A stretch of DNA of 64,000 nucleotides from Rehmannia glutinosa (GCA_016081115.2 CM071932.1:57486659-57550658), one strand, 5' to 3'; counted from the stretch's first letter, positions 10,943-24,599 are shown. The notes: a model not told the origin generated them from the sequence alone. Program-made: numbers and translations.

Positions 10943-12147
10943 GGCAAAATGACATGAATACCCACCTTTCCAGCCCAAATCCCTAAAAAATACAATTTTT
11001 CGCTGATTTTTGATAAAAATACTATTTTTCATTTGATTTTTGACAAAAATACCATTTTCCGTGATTTTTGCGTTGGTTTCTTTGTTGTTTCAAACATGTT
11101 TGTTGTTTCTTTGTTGTTTCATACCTGTTTCATTTATGTTTCACTTAGCCAACTTTTCATTGAATTCCCACGATTTGCATGGAGAAAATCACGGTGTGGT
11201 ATGCCACAATGGACAATGGGAAGAAAATAGAGAGTATACCAACTTTGAGATAACAAGAATATCGATTCCAATGGATCGCACATTGAAGACCTAAAAGAAA
11301 TCTTGGAACAACAAATTCAATTCAGAAAATTTGAGCTTACTTGTCCATCATCGGCTACGAGAAATGGACACGACTCCATTGTCAGACCATAAAATACTTT
11401 GTATTGACTTCCAATATCGTAGAACTATTGAATGCATCAACTGTAGCGGGGAAAGACCTACTAACAACTTTACTAGAGTACGTGAGATCTTTAGTTCAAG
11501 ATTATGCATGCAGATATCGAAAAGAAGAAAGATCAACATTTACAAGGATGAAAAAAAAAAAAGCTGAAGAGTATATGGGGAAAAACTACACTATTTCTCT
11601 AAATTTAAAAGCTATTTACTACAAATTTTTATTACATGATCCGTTGTTTCACAATTGTTTCTTACATGTTTCATTTATATTTCAGGTGAAGAGGTCAAAT
11701 GATTTTATCTTTAAAATCATAGAGGCTGACAAAATATTTGTTCTGGACCTTTAAAAAAGGACTTGCACATGCAACAAGTTTCAAATAGATGAAATTCATT
11801 CCTCACATGTTATACCAAACTTAAATATATTTTTCAACTGATTACACCATCATTAAGATTTACACAACAATAATTCTATAAAATCATTAGGAATTATTGA
11901 TCGATCATGTTGAGAAGATGCATTCTTGAGGCAAATCTGATGATATCCCTTCGCCGTCGTGGATCGAGAAAAAAAAAACAGAACGAGAGACAGAAAAAAT
12001 AAGGAGATGGCAGAGAATAGAAGCATTAGTTTGGAGGAGATCAAAAAGGTATATTTGTCATGTTTATTGACCTGGTGGGGCATATTTAGGATGGAGTGGT
12101 ATTTTTGTCCTTTTTTCAAAATAAAAGATATTTTGTGTAATTTCCTC
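10943..12147 (+). mobile_element. Mutator-like element remnant (1.2 kb) with 9-bp target duplication
   Basis: The flanks are the identical 9-base repeat TAACAAAAT (10934-10942 and 12148-12156), the duplication length typical of MULEs. The ends GGCAAAATGACATGAATACC and, inverted, GAGGAAATTACACAAAATATC are weakly similar. It carries a decayed MURA transposase C-terminus (separate entry). Confidence 0.75.
11341..11825 (+). pseudogene. MULE transposase C-terminal fragment with SWIM motif
   Basis: The segment near 11356-11530 reads EKWTRLHC then YFVLTSNIVELLNA, matching the MURA-type block usually seen as 'W.R.....Y...TSN..E..N'. An intron-like AT-rich gap follows, then KIIEADKIFVLDL (about 11715-11752) and, after a one-base shift in an A run, TCTCNKFQID...SSHVIP (about 11763-11820). 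That is a SWIM zinc-finger in which the third Cys is replaced by Ser. The catalytic N-terminal part is absent, so this is a dead transposase remnant. Confidence 0.7.
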
Positions 12148-12405
12148 TAACAAAATATCCTAGCCCAAACAATTCTCAACAATTATTTTACCCTAAAAAT
12201 TAAGGCCCAAACCTCACAAAATAATTTTCAGCATTATAAATATCAAAAGCCCAATTTCCTATTATTTTTCAGCAATTTTCATTGAAGCCCAGACCCAAGC
12301 CCAACCCTAAACCAAAGCCCACTCATTTGTCCCCCTTCAATACCCCGAACCCTAACCCTAGCCTCATTTTTCAGTATACTTTATACACTAACACACACTA
12401 AAAAG

Positions 12406-12411
<6 letters not shown>

Positions 12412-12464
<53 letters not shown>
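12412..12464. repeat. (CT)n microsatellite
   Basis: About 26 CT units, followed by a second shorter CT run near 12488-12514. It lies in the C/T-rich leader-like part of the solo LTR. The Pro/Ser-rich open frames that follow (12470-12870) are a by-product of this low-complexity sequence, not a gene. Confidence 0.95.
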
Positions 12465-12466
<2 letters not shown>

Positions 12467-13489
12467 CCTTTGTCCAGCGCCACCACTATCTCTCTCTCTC
12501 TCTCTCTCTCTCTCGCCACCACTATCGCCAGCTGCCGGCCACCACCCCTCCCTTTTAATGTTTTATTTTCTTTTTCTTATTTTCTCCTCACTTGTTTTTC
12601 TAAATTCTTTATGTTTTCTTTTTTTTTTGGCCGCCACACTGCCTTGCCCCATCGTCCGCCGCCAACCACCGCATCACCACTTTCGGCCACCGGTTGCCAC
12701 CACCACCGGCAGCCACCCTTTTCTCCCCCTTGTTTTTATTTTATTTATTTTCTTTTTCTTTCTTTCTCCCATCTCTTCTCTTTCAATTTTTCTGGGCACC
12801 GACCACCTCTGCCCACCGTCCTCCACTGCCGACAGCCAAAACCCCTTTCACGATGAAGATCTTCTATAAATGTGGGTTAAAGTTTTGATTTCTTTATTTT
12901 ACAAGTGTGTAAAAATTTCTTAAAAGGTTTTACTTAAAAAAAATCATCTTTGTGCATTGCATGTGTATATGAATTTAAGAAATTTTGTGTGATATGATTG
13001 ATTGGCATGATTGTTGAGAAATGGGAAAACTGAATCTATAACTATTTATAAGTCTTAAAAAAAGGGAGATTTTGGACATGTTCGAAGGACCAAAAATTTG
13101 GGATTCATTTGTTGTATAGTTTACGAGTAAGTCTCTTGTGAGACCGTCTCACGAATCTAAATCGTGAGATGGATCCTCAACACCCAAACCGGATCCAAAA
13201 CCCAACCCACCCACCCACCTCCCCCCCAAAACTAATGCTGGAAATTAAGACTGTGAAGACCGGGATTTTGTCCGGCCCATCCAGCTTTTGCAAAACAACT
13301 ATTTTTATTCACCATTTCACTTTCTACCCATATTTAAATACCCACTTTTAAGTCCTATACCAAACATCTCTTCATGTTACATATATAACAAAGATTACTG
13401 TAAAAAAATCCATGGGAATGATTTCGACTCTTTGATAAAGAACTAAATTTTGTTTAATAAGCCTTATCTTTTATTTTGTCTTGGGTGTC

Positions 13490-14480
13490 ATAGGTAAGAT
13501 CAGTATTAAAGTAAACAATAAATAATATTTTTCAAGTAAAAGGTAACACTTCTACAGGAAATCCTAAATATTTTAATAAATATAGTAAGTAATACTTTTA
13601 AGATAAAATATATTTACTTTTCAAGTTAAAAGTATCACTTTTAGAAGAAATAGTATATAATTTTAGAAGATTTAGTAAGTAATACTTTTATAAAAAAAAA
13701 AGTAATATTTTTCATGTACAAAATGATACCTTTTAAATAATTACTAATACTTCTAAATGAATTAGTAAGTAATTATTTTTAAGTAAAATCTATTATTTTT
13801 CAAGTAAAGAGTAATAGTTTTAAGGGAAATAATATATAATTTTAAAAGTTGTGGAATGTAATACTTTTACAGTAAAAATCAATACCTTTCGAGTAAAAAG
13901 TGATACTTTGAAATAATTTTTAATACTTTTAATGGATTTTTTTTTTAAAAGTGTTATTTTTCAAGTAAAAAGTATTATTTTAAAGGAAATAATATATAAA
14001 TTTAAAAGATTTGGAAAGTAATACTTTTCGAGTAAAAAGTGATACTTTTTAAGTAAAAACTAATCTTCTAAAAAGATTAATTACTAATAATTTGTGAGTA
14101 AAAAATATTACTTTTCGAGTAACAGTAATATTTTTAAAGAAAATAGCATATAATTTTAAAAGATGTAGTAAGTAATACTTTTATAATAAAAATAATTTTT
14201 TGAAATAAATATTAATAATTCTAAAAGAATTAGTAAGTAATAATTTTTAAGTATAAAGTATTACTATTTAAGTAAAAAGCATTAGTTATAAAGAAAATAA
14301 TATTATAATTTTAAAGGATATAGTAAGTATTAATTGTCAGTAAAAAGTAAGACTATTTGAATATAAGCATACATTACTTTTTCGAGTAGAATCCATGCTT
14401 CAAAAAGAATAATAAGTAATACTTTAAAAGCAAAAATAATTCCTTTTAAAGGAAACAGTAATATTCATTAAAAATTTAAA
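13490..14480. repeat. Degenerate AT-rich tandem array with palindromic AAGTAATACTT units
   Basis: Phrases such as TAAGTAATACTTTTAAG, TTTTCAAGTAAAAAGTA and AATAGTATATAATTTTAAAAGA recur in order about every 80-100 bases, roughly ten times, with heavy divergence. The core AAGTA-TTACTT is self-complementary. There is no coding potential. Confidence 0.75.
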
Positions 14481-14547
14481 TTGTATATAGGGCTCGTGCT
14501 AAATGTCATAGTTATTGTATTTACTTTAATATTTTCTGATTAGCTTG

Positions 14548-14550
<3 letters not shown>

Positions 14551-14583
<33 letters not shown>
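14551..14583. repeat. (TA)n microsatellite at the MULE left border
   Basis: An uninterrupted TA run directly abuts the left inverted repeat. A matching TA run (about 32911-32949) abuts the right one. Confidence 0.9.
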
Positions 14584-14586
<3 letters not shown>

Positions 14587-15279
14587 CAAATGAGACCAAA
14601 CCATTTAGGTAAGAACATAAGACCACATATAGACTATTTGATTTAATAATCAATGGTCCAGATTTTACTCCCTATTTTAGGCATGGGCGCCTAATGTAAG
14701 GGTAGAAAAGTAATTTCATGCTTTAAGATAAGGAATATATTTGTAACTCCCCAGTTTTTGAATTTGGTAAGTCAAAACCTGATATATCCATCCCGCGATT
14801 TCCTCAATTTTTCTCTTTCAAAAAATCGAAACTGCTTCCACAAACACACGATATCACACACGACCAAAAACTGCAAATCGAATTTAAGAGCGGTTTTAAT
14901 CCATCCAAGATGTATGTTTTGGCTTTGTTGCTGCTAGGGCTCCAAAAACTCAGAAGTTTATTTAATTTTCGTTGCGATTTTAGCGTTTACTCCTTGCTAG
15001 GGATCGATCTTCTCCGAATTTGGGTGTAAGTTTTTCTAATCATATTATGGTGTTTCTTGTTGATAGGGTTCTGTTTTATTGTTTTATGTTCGATTTTAGT
15101 GTTTTCTTTTTGTTCGATTTTAGTGTATACACATATATAGTGTTTTTCTTTCTTGCTGATAGGATTGATGGATGGTGTTTTTTCTTGTTGAATTTTTTTT
15201 CATATGTTGTGTGCTCGTAGTTTATATTTCTTTCGATTGTTCATTTTCGATTTCTCATGTTGTACATTGTATTGTTAGT

Positions 15280-15636
15280 TGTGTAATAATGTATATTTAG
15301 TTATGTAATATTGTATATATAGCTTTGTGATAATGTATTTTTATGTATTTAATAATATATGCTCAGTTGTATGGTAATGTATATTTAGGTGTATAATAAT
15401 GTATGTTTAGTTATGTAATAATGCATATTTAGTTATAGAACATTGTATATTTTAGTTGTGCGAGTATGTATATATGTTATGGAATAATGTATATTTAGCT
15501 ATAGGATAATGTATAGTTAGGTGTGTGATAATGTATATTTCGCTATATGTATGTATACTTAGTATACATATGTATACATAAGTGTATGGTAATGTATACT
15601 TAGGTGTATAATATTGAATATTTAGTTGTGTGATAA

Positions 15637-15682
<46 letters not shown>

Positions 15683-15780
15683 TATGCAATAACGTATATT
15701 GAGCTATATGGTAATGTATATTTAGTTTTGTGAAAATGTATAATTAGTTGTATTTTATTGTATACTTAGTAGAGACATTG
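15280..15780. repeat. Degenerate TAATGTATATTTAG short tandem repeat
   Basis: About 20 imperfect 18-25-base units of the form 'taatgtatatttagttgtg', with a (TA)n run at about 15640-15680. Similar, more scattered units return at 16050-16260, 16860-17100 and 31780-32350 in the same MULE, so they belong to its non-coding/intronic sequence. Confidence 0.75.
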
Positions 15781-15846
15781 TGCATATTGTATTTTTTTGT
15801 ATAATAATTGGTTCTATATTTTTTGTAGATTTGTTTTATCAACTAA

Positions 15847-16690
15847 ATGGTCAAAAATAAGGGAAAAAGGATTGCGGAGAGTGGGGCTAAAGACGGACGG
15901 GGGAAGAGGGCGAAGGATTCATATCCGACATTATCCTTTAGGTCGAATCCCAGGGTGTTGGTAAACGCGCTGGCTAATCATTGACTGCTCGTCTGTCGGT
16001 GGAAGCAGCCGGGACAAGTATGGATATCTGCCGGACAAGTTGGTGAGTTATGTTTTTTATTGTACAAGCAGATATGCATATTGTATAGTTATGAGTGTTA
16101 AAATGTATATTAGTTATTATAATTTGTACACATAAGCTTAAATATTTGAAATATTTTAGTGTATGTTTATATTTTTGTTGGGTGTTTAAATAAGTGTGTA
16201 ATATTGTATACTTAAGTATTCAATTATGTATAGTTATTTAGTATGATATGGTTATATGTAATCTATAGTCTATGAAGTTTAATGTTGTTTTCCATGGTAT
16301 ATTCGTAGGTTTGGATGTTTTCAGATTATTGGAAAGTGAAGGATATGCGCAAATGACGGGTGTTGTCCGTAAATGCGTCCTGTCTAGACTATGCATACCT
16401 TGGAGAGACACCATAAACAAAATTAATTGTGGTATATATGCTATGAGGCATATGGAGAGCTACATGGGTGGTGGCACCAAGGGATGGGATTGTGGCTTGG
16501 AGAAGAACAATTCTTCTCAACTATCTAACATGTGCATGAAGTATTCGGCAACAATAATCCTCCGCTACAACAATGAGCAAAAGGACAGGTGTATGGAAGA
16601 AGCCATAAAGTTATGGACGGGGAAAAAATATTGTAGTGTTGTTTTAATAGACAATTTACTATGTATATTTCTACTCATCTTTTTGTATAG
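15847..16690 (+). pseudogene. Ulp1-like (C48) cysteine protease remnant of the MULE
   Basis: A first exon-like segment starts at ATG 15847 with a Lys/Arg-rich nuclear-signal-like N-terminus and hits a stop at 15982-15984; a GTGAGTT donor lies near 16042. After an AT-rich intron-like gap and a TAG acceptor near 16306, the frame continues to about 16690. It carries CIPWRDTINKINCGIYAMRHMESYMGG, where the CG after N corresponds to the catalytic-Cys 'DCG' block of Ulp1 proteases and RHMESYM is characteristic of the Kaonashi family. The catalytic His and Asp part is missing, so no active SUMO protease is expected. Confidence 0.7.
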
Positions 16691-17103
16691 TTAGTTTACT
16701 AATTGGTGTTTTTTTCAAGTCGTTTATACTTTAATTCGTAGGAGTTTTTGTATATGACTTATATGTTTCTTTGAATTCTGGATATGAATAGAACACGACA
16801 TGGGTTATTTTCTTTTTAATTAATATAACTTTGCATTTTTATGCACACTTTGTCCGAATGTTGTCATATAACACAAATATTGTATATGTAGTTACAACAT
16901 TTTGTATACTTACGCATAAAATTATATATAGTTAAGTAGGCCATATAATTTGTATATGTAGTTATTAAATTTTGTATAATTACGTATAAGATTATGTATA
17001 AAATCCATACCATGTATATTAAATGTAATTTGTATACGTAGTCAATAAAATTGTATACATAGTTATAGAAATTTGTATAATTACGCATAAGATTATGTAT
17101 TTT

Positions 17104-18661
17104 TGTTAGGAATTTCATTGTTTAGATTTTGATGGATGCCATGTAAAACTTAGAATAGAAAGTTGGCACCCCAATTCTTGTTGTAAAATGCATTGTAACA
17201 ATTAGAGTGGCCAAGGTGAGTTAAGTCGGCCTACGCCCTAACATGCAAGAAGACAACCGAAATCTGGAAGGAAGACTCACGTGAGACAAATTTGAGTATG
17301 GCAAAGAAGAGTAGACAGGAACTCTCTATGAAGAAGCGGTGAGATGCGGTGAGTGAAGTATCGATCAAGTCAACTCAAGAAAAGCCAAGTCTCAAGTTGA
17401 AGTGATGGAAGAGTCATCCAATGATTGGAAGGCGACTCTAAGTCACCTGGGGAAAGCAAGGAAATGCGGTCAAGTCGAGATAATCAGTAAAAGATCCGTT
17501 TGAGAAATCAAGAGATTTACTTAAATAAGTAATATCTCCATACCACCTTTCTTGGAGTGCTCACCCGAAGCGTGCAAAAGGAATGAACCAATGGGAAGCA
17601 CTACACCGTGTCGAACTCAAAAGGTGAAAGAACAATTCATACGAGGAAATGGCAATTCCAAGAACTACAACAAGACAAGCCAACGACTGCAAAGTGACTT
17701 TCAAAAATAAGCCTATCTCTTCAACGGGCAAATTTTTGAAAGATCACTATAAAAGGCTGAGGAATGACCAGGAGAGTAGGTTACGAGCCACGAACATTCA
17801 AGAAATCAATCAAAGTGTAACCGAGAAATACTTTCAAATCATTTAAGATTAATCCTCAAGCCAACACTACGAAGAACATCAATCCAACACTCACCTGTGA
17901 AGGAAAGATAACTTCAATCAGTTGAAGAGGAAACCTTTGAAGAAAAGGGGTCTACATTCCACGAAAGATTGTAGGAAGGTTCAAGGTCGAACAAGTCTTA
18001 AGCTTTTGGAGGGCTTCGTGATCAAATCCAAAGAGCTTGAGCAAGTGAGTCTGTAGTAGCAAAGCTGCATTTGCCTGTGAAGAAGTTCGAGTCGCACGAG
18101 AAGCCGGTGAGTGATCAAGGCGTCTCGGATCGAGTCCCAAAGGATCAAGTCGTTTGTGTGATCAAGACTTGTACTGGATTACCACTTTGTAAACTCGATC
18201 ATTACCTAGTGGATTCCTCCAGGAGTTGGAGAAGAGAGGAGTAGAAGAATTACCCCATCTTCGAACCTCTATAAAAATTTCATTGTGTCATTTACATTTC
18301 AAAGCATTTTAATTCTGCATTTTTAATCGCTTATATCATTGATAAATTTGCTATCCACTTAATAACTTATAAGTACTAAACCAAGCACTAAATTCTTGCT
18401 TAATCAAACTTAAGGGTGTTAAGTCTTCCAATAAAAACAAAACCACAATCGAGTTAATTTAGAGCCAACGGTGAGTTATTCCATCAACATGACTTAGTTG
18501 AGTCTTGAGAGATTAACTCTCTTGAGTAACTAAATTGTTGTCCATCAAGGACACAAAATTGTAGTATCAACTCGAATATTTAAAAGGACTAAATCGAAAA
18601 TTTGGTAAGGTTTATTCAACCCCCATTCTAAACCTTACACTTACACCCCTTGGGACCTACA
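17104..18661 (+). mobile_element. 5' LTR of element A (1,558 bp)
   Basis: It starts TGTTAGGAATTTC and ends GGGACCTACA, directly followed by AG and the primer site. It is aligned with the 3' LTR end to end. Differences are mostly clustered indels (for example near 17213-17235, 17265-17290 and 17560-17575), rather than evenly spread substitutions. A GATCACTATAAAAGGCTGAGG box near 17742-17762 is the likely promoter TATA, conserved in elements B and C. Confidence 0.92.
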
Positions 18662-18663
18662 AG

Positions 18664-18675
18664 TGGTATCGGAGC
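18664..18675 (+). promoter_or_regulatory. Primer binding site of element A, one mismatch
   Basis: It reads TGGTATCGGAGC against the canonical TGGTATCAGAGC found in elements B and C, so CAG is read as CGG. A real change would weaken pairing to initiator Met-tRNA; see the finding on CAG/CTG positions. Confidence 0.9.
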
Positions 18676-18788
18676 GGTTGGTTCATTGAACCCTCCGCAC
18701 CGGTTACTAAACTAGATCTCCAAACTTTTCAAAGTCCGCTTTAGTACTTAAACTCTCAAAACTCTTTTTATCATTAAAAGTTATTATC

Positions 18789-21700
18789 ATGGAAGCAAAT
18801 TTGACACGCATCCCTATGTTCACTATTGAAGAATTTGATGATTGGAAAATTCGTATGCGAGGCTCATCTATCAAAGATTACATGATGAGATGTGGATAGT
18901 GATAGAAGATAGGCCTCGCAAATCTTAAAGGTGAACACAATCGTCACGAAGAGCTGCGGTGAAGGAGAGGAAGATGTTGCTCCCGGACTGTCATGGTTGA
19001 AAAACCAAGAACGAGTGGACAAATGATGATGAGAAAAAGATACAACCTGGACAATGTAGCCAAGGACATCCTTTACAAAACCTTGGACAAAGCCATGTTC
19101 AATAAAGTTAAATCATGCAAAACGGCTAAAGAAATGGGACAAGTGACATTGATTTGTGAAGGCTCGAGCAAATCAAAGAAAACAAATTATCGTGGTGGTA
19201 CGAAATTTGAGAACTTCAAAATGATCTCAGGAGAAAACCTGGATCAACTGGATGCTCGGTTCACGAAATCACAAATGGCTATGCACTTGGAAAGGAATAT
19301 ACACGATGAAGGAAATGTGTATGAAAATCCTAAAAGGTCTTCCATTTGAATGGGAAATGAAGGTTATGGCTCGAGACATTCCATGGACCTATCAAAGACA
19401 TCCAACCATGAGTTATTCTCGGACCTCAAAGCCTACGAGTTTGAGTGAGAAGAAAAAAGACCAAGAAGAGACAATTGTACCCAAAACAACTGCTCTAATT
19501 GTCAAAGATGGGAAGAGAGCCGAGGTCAAAGAAGTCATTGACCCGGAAGAAATAAATACGATGGTTAAGAGGTTCAACAAGTTCTTCAACAAGAACTACA
19601 AGAGAGGAAAGGGTGAATCTTCCAGAAGACACTCGGCTCCCTCCAAATCAAGGGAAGACAGGCCAACCAAGAGAACATATCATCAAAAAGTTGAGTATCA
19701 AAGGGTGACAATCCAAGAATGGAAAGAGCGATCAAAAGGTTGAATATCTATCTTTGAACTGTAGACAACCAGGTCACTATGCCATTGATTTGTCCATATC
19801 CCGTAGTCAACAAATACGGGGATGAAGAAGAAAGGAAGGTCTTGAGAGAAAGAAGGCAAGAAAAGAAAAAGGCAATGTTGTCGCAGAGATGGCCGAGACA
19901 ACCAAGTCAAGAGACACAATGGTGATTGAGAGTAGACTCAAGTGACTCGAAGAAGAAGCCTTGATCGTTTGATGGCCAAGGAACAAGACCAACCCGACCA
20001 AGAAGATGAGGTACACTCTAACTCATCAAACTCGACACTAGTGATAGTGTAGCGTGACACACACACACTTCATCACCCACCGATCTTTATGATTCATTAG
20101 GCAAAATGATGAAAGATTTTGAACACATTAAATCCTCACACACACTATTGAATGAGGAAAACGCCTACTCAAAAGTCAAAACTCCAAGCCGACTAAGGAG
20201 CCGAGTACTCTAAGTCAAATAGCTGATGAGAATGAAAGTTTAAAGGTGAAAATGCTAAATTAATAAGCGAGAAATTGCCGCTATAGAAAAGAGGAGAATG
20301 ACCTCAAGAATGTTATTGCCTCATTCACTAAGGCATCTAAATCATTGGATGATCTTATTATGAGTCAAAGAGGATGTGGAGACAAGACAGACTTAGGATT
20401 TAATTCCTCGTGCTATGTCAAACCTCAAAAGTAATTTTGGAAAAAGGATCTTCAAGCCATGAAGAGTCCGAAAAATCCAAAACTCTAAATGTTGCACACA
20501 CATTCACTCCAAAGCACAATAACAAGCAAAGCTGGCCTTGGTTATAAAGGAAAAGGAAAACAAATTGAGTTGAGTGTCTTTGAAAGGACAAGCGAGAAGA
20601 GATTCACCGAGTTCCTCAAAGAAACTCCAAAAAAAAAATACTCGCAAAAAGGAAGCGAGCTACCAAAAAACCCAAAAAAATCCATAAAAGAAATACATAT
20701 GATGGGAATGGTAGAAAATATCCAAGCCAAGTGATTGGAATAATGTGAACTATCAAAGATAGACTTATGGAATATAAGCCCAAATGGCAAAGGCCTAGAA
20801 CTCAAAGAAAGGCCATTCCAAAAGCATAAGAGCTTTCATCAAAGACACACATATGCACCTAGGCACTACACTCAAGACACCACAATTACCCAAGAAAGGC
20901 AATTGCTAAAACACATATGCAGGCATACGGACAAAAGAGACAATTTGTATGAACCTAGAATCCCCAAGCAATTTGCCAGGATTAATTATGATTATGGTGC
21001 TGATAGATGGCAACCCCTTAGAGTCAAATCATTTGGCTATAGGTTGGTTGGATCATCTTATAATTCTAACCCCTCGGGACCCGGACAAGTATGGGTACCT
21101 AAAACTTAATTTCTTGATTGCGGGTTCAAGGAACAGTGAGTGCCAAGGAACCTGGTACATGGATAGTGGTCATTCCCGGACATATGACAGAAATAAGAAA
21201 AAATGTCAAAGTTCAAGGAAGTTAAAGGAGCAAAAGTCATATTTGGAGGAAATGAAGCTCCTGGTGAAATAAGAGGCATTGGATCCATCAAGAGGAATGG
21301 ATTAGAAATCACATATGTTGCATATGTTGAAGGACTCAACTTCAACTTATCGAGCATCATCAACTCGTGACAAGGGCTACAATGTTGGATTCAATATGGG
21401 TATATGCCAAATCAAAGATATTGAATCAAATGAAGTTGTCTTTGCAAGGATGTAGACAGAAAAATATGTATGTAGTGGATTGGTCAATCGCAACACCCAA
21501 CACGTCTACTAGGAAAGAGCACACCGAATCAAGTTGGTCGTGGCACAAAAAGCCGAGTCACCTGAATTTCAAAACGATTAACAAGCTTGCAAGAAGTAAT
21601 CTTGTGGAAGGACTTCCGGACTCAAGTATACAAGAAGGAGAGTATATGTGACGCATGTCGAAGGAAAACAAATCAAGTCGCCATTCAAAGAAAAGACATG

Positions 21701-24222
21701 CCCATCCTCAACAAGAATATTGCATCGCTTCATATGGATCAATTTGGCCCAAAGTGGAACCAAACAAAGATAAGTGGAAAGAAATACACCTTGGTGGTAG
21801 TAGATGACTACTCAAGATATACGTGGACAATATTCATGTGTAAGAAGAAAGAAACTCTACAAAAACTACCACACGGTGATGAAGAGGATTCAAAACGAGA
21901 AGAGTCAAACCATTATCAAAATAAGATCGACAGAGGAACCGAATTTGTCAATGGAATAATAACTCGATATTGTATTGAAAATGGTATTGGTCATGAACTA
22001 TCGTTAGGAAGAACTCCACAACAGAATGGAGTTGTAGAAAGAAGAAGCAGAACCCTCAAAGAAGCAAAGCAAGGACCATGTTAGTGACGGAATTACCAAA
22101 AACGGATGTATGATAAATAGACGGTGACAAAGACTCCCTATGAGATCCGGATTGGAAGAAAACCAAATGTTGCATATTTGAGAATATTTGGATGTAAATG
22201 CTTCATCCACAACAATGGCAAAGACAACCTAAAGGCTTTTGATGCTAAAAGTCGATGAAGGTATCTTCTTAGGATACTCGGTGAAAGCAAAGCCTGAGAA
22301 TACTCAACAAAAGAACTATGGTTACGAGAAGAATCCATTCATGTAGTATTTGATGAGCCAAATGTAAATGGAGAAGACATTGAAGAGTCGGTGATAGTTG
22401 AATCATCCAACCATGCGAGAAGAGTCCCTATCTTTCAAGTCAATTTGGAATCATCAATTGAGAAGAAGATGAGATAGTGAATCTCAAAAGCATTTGGAAA
22501 ATTTGCGGCTAAGTGATTACGAGAGAGTCGACCCAAGAACACGTACCGCAAGTCGATCAATCCGGCTAACTTACTCCAAACGATGTAAGATGGCCGAGAG
22601 ACCATCCACGAGAACTTGTCATTGGAGATATAAGAGAAGGTGTCAAAACAAGATCCGAACTCAACAAGAAGCTATGTTCACATGCTTCATCTCACAAATA
22701 GAGCCCAAAGATGTGTCACAAGCATTAGATGACACACATTGGATTCAAGCTATGCAAGAAAAGCTGAATCAGTTTGAAAGAAATAAAGTGTGGGAATTAG
22801 TGCAAAGACCCATACATCAAAATGTAATTGGCACCAAATGGGTGTTGAAATAAGATGAACGAGGTAGGTTAAGTGGTAAGAAACAAAGCAAGACTAGTAG
22901 CCAAAGGATATTGCCAAGAAGAAGGGATAGATTTTGATGAAACATTTGCCCCGGTAGCAAGATTGGAAGCTATAAGGATGTTTCTTGCCTATGCACTCAC
23001 AAGAATTTCATTGTATATCGATGGATGTAAAAAGTGCATTCTGAATGGTCTATTGGAAGAAGAAGTGTATGTTGAACAACCTCCAGGATTTGAGCGTAAG
23101 ACTCTTGGAGATAAGGTATACAAACTCAAGAAAGCCTGTATGGATTGAAACAGGCACCTGTGAGCATGGTATGATACCTTGTCACAATTCCTAATCGAAA
23201 ATGGATTCACAAAAGGAAAAGTAGATAGAACACTTTTCAGAATTCAAGACAAAAAGAGTATACTACTTGTTCAAATATATGTGGATGACATCATTTTTGG
23301 ATCCACAAACAAAAGAGCTGTGTGAAAAGTTTTCAAACCTCATGCAAAGTAAATTTGAAATGAGCATGATGGGAGAACCGACATTCTTCCTGGACTCCAA
23401 GTGAAACTTGGTGAAGGATGGAACCTTCATAAGTCAAACAAAATACACCGAGAGATTTAATGAAGAAGTTTGGTATGGAGGAGAAGTCTTCCGTAAAAAT
23501 ACCAATGAATACATCGGTCAAAATGGACATGGATGCGGATGGCAAGCCTCGTAGATCAAACAAGATACATAGCACTTATTGGATTTGCTCTATCTCACAA
23601 AGAAGCGAGCCGGACATCACCTTTCTTTGTAGGCGTATGTGCAAGATTTCAATCGCTCCAAAAGAGAGCCATATGACAAAGCTAAGAGAATATTGAGATA
23701 CTTAAAAGGAAGCCAAGAAGTAGGCCTATGGTATCCAAAGGAAGGTGGATTCAAGCTAATTGGCTATTTCGATTCTCTATCTTTGCCGGATGCGAGTGGA
23801 CAGAAGAGCTTGAGGCACATGTCAAATGCTAGGAAACAAGCTAATTTCCTGGTTTAGCAAGAAGCAAAACTCAATAGCCACCTCTACACTGGTGAGCGGA
23901 ATACATAGTTGCGGGCAAATTTGTTGTGCCCAAGTCCTATGGATGAGACAACGGTGAGAGACTATGAAGTTGAGGAAAAAGAAATTCCAATCATGTGTGA
24001 TAACACAAGTGCAATAGCAATCACTCAAAATCATGTGTTGCATTCAAAAACAAAGCATATTGATGTCGATATCATTTCATAAGAGATCATGTTGAAAAGA
24101 AGGACATCATCCTGGAATATATCTCGACCGATAAACAACTAGCCGACATCTTCACAAAACCATTATGTGAGTCAAGATTTGAAGAACTCAAGCATGAGTT
24201 GGGGTTAATTGAACCGAGTTAA
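18789..24222 (+). pseudogene. Element A gag-pol, multiply frame-shifted
   Basis: The start MEANLTRIPMF matches those of elements B and C. Gag includes the DDWKIRM capsid pattern, a knuckle remnant (NCRQPGHYAID near 19755-19787, first Cys lost) and a Lys/Glu-rich coiled-coil tail near 20100-20350. Pol follows: a protease trace YMDSG at about 21160-21175, GAG-pre-integrase near 21460-21560, integrase about 21720-22200, RT about 22660-23400 with YVDD at 23278-23289, and RNase H about 23600-24210, ending KHELGLIEPS before TAA at 24220-24222. The frame changes at least a dozen times and the first break comes within 40 codons. The protein set is that of particle formation, cDNA synthesis and integration; as sequenced it cannot be made. 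Confidence 0.9.
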
Positions 24223-24599
24223 CATTGAGAAGACTCAAAGAAAAGAAATGGAACACAAAAAGGTGAAAAAGAGTGAACACACAAATCATTTCAAGAAATC
24301 ACCAGTCGGAAAGAAATTGACTACCGAGTCGGTGATAGCCGAGTCACTAAGAGAATCGTGAGAAGTAGAGTTAAATCGGCTAAGGGATAATTTGAATAAC
24401 TTATGAGCAAAGTGACAAAACGCAATCGTTTTGACTAAGCGGGAATGTTTTAAGGAATACGTCAAAGATAATGATGATGTGTACGACATAAAGCCGCACA
24501 CCAGGCTTATGATTGGATATAAATGCTGCCGCATTAAATACGAGACATTAAATGCTAAATAGGCGTGCAAAATCCAAGCCGTTGATTTCGATCACATTT

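Noticed and set aside
12470..12888. Overlapping Pro/Ser/His-rich open frames of up to 128 codons
   Set aside because: They follow a long (CT)n tract in all three frames at once and have only low-complexity content, so they come from composition inside the solo LTR.
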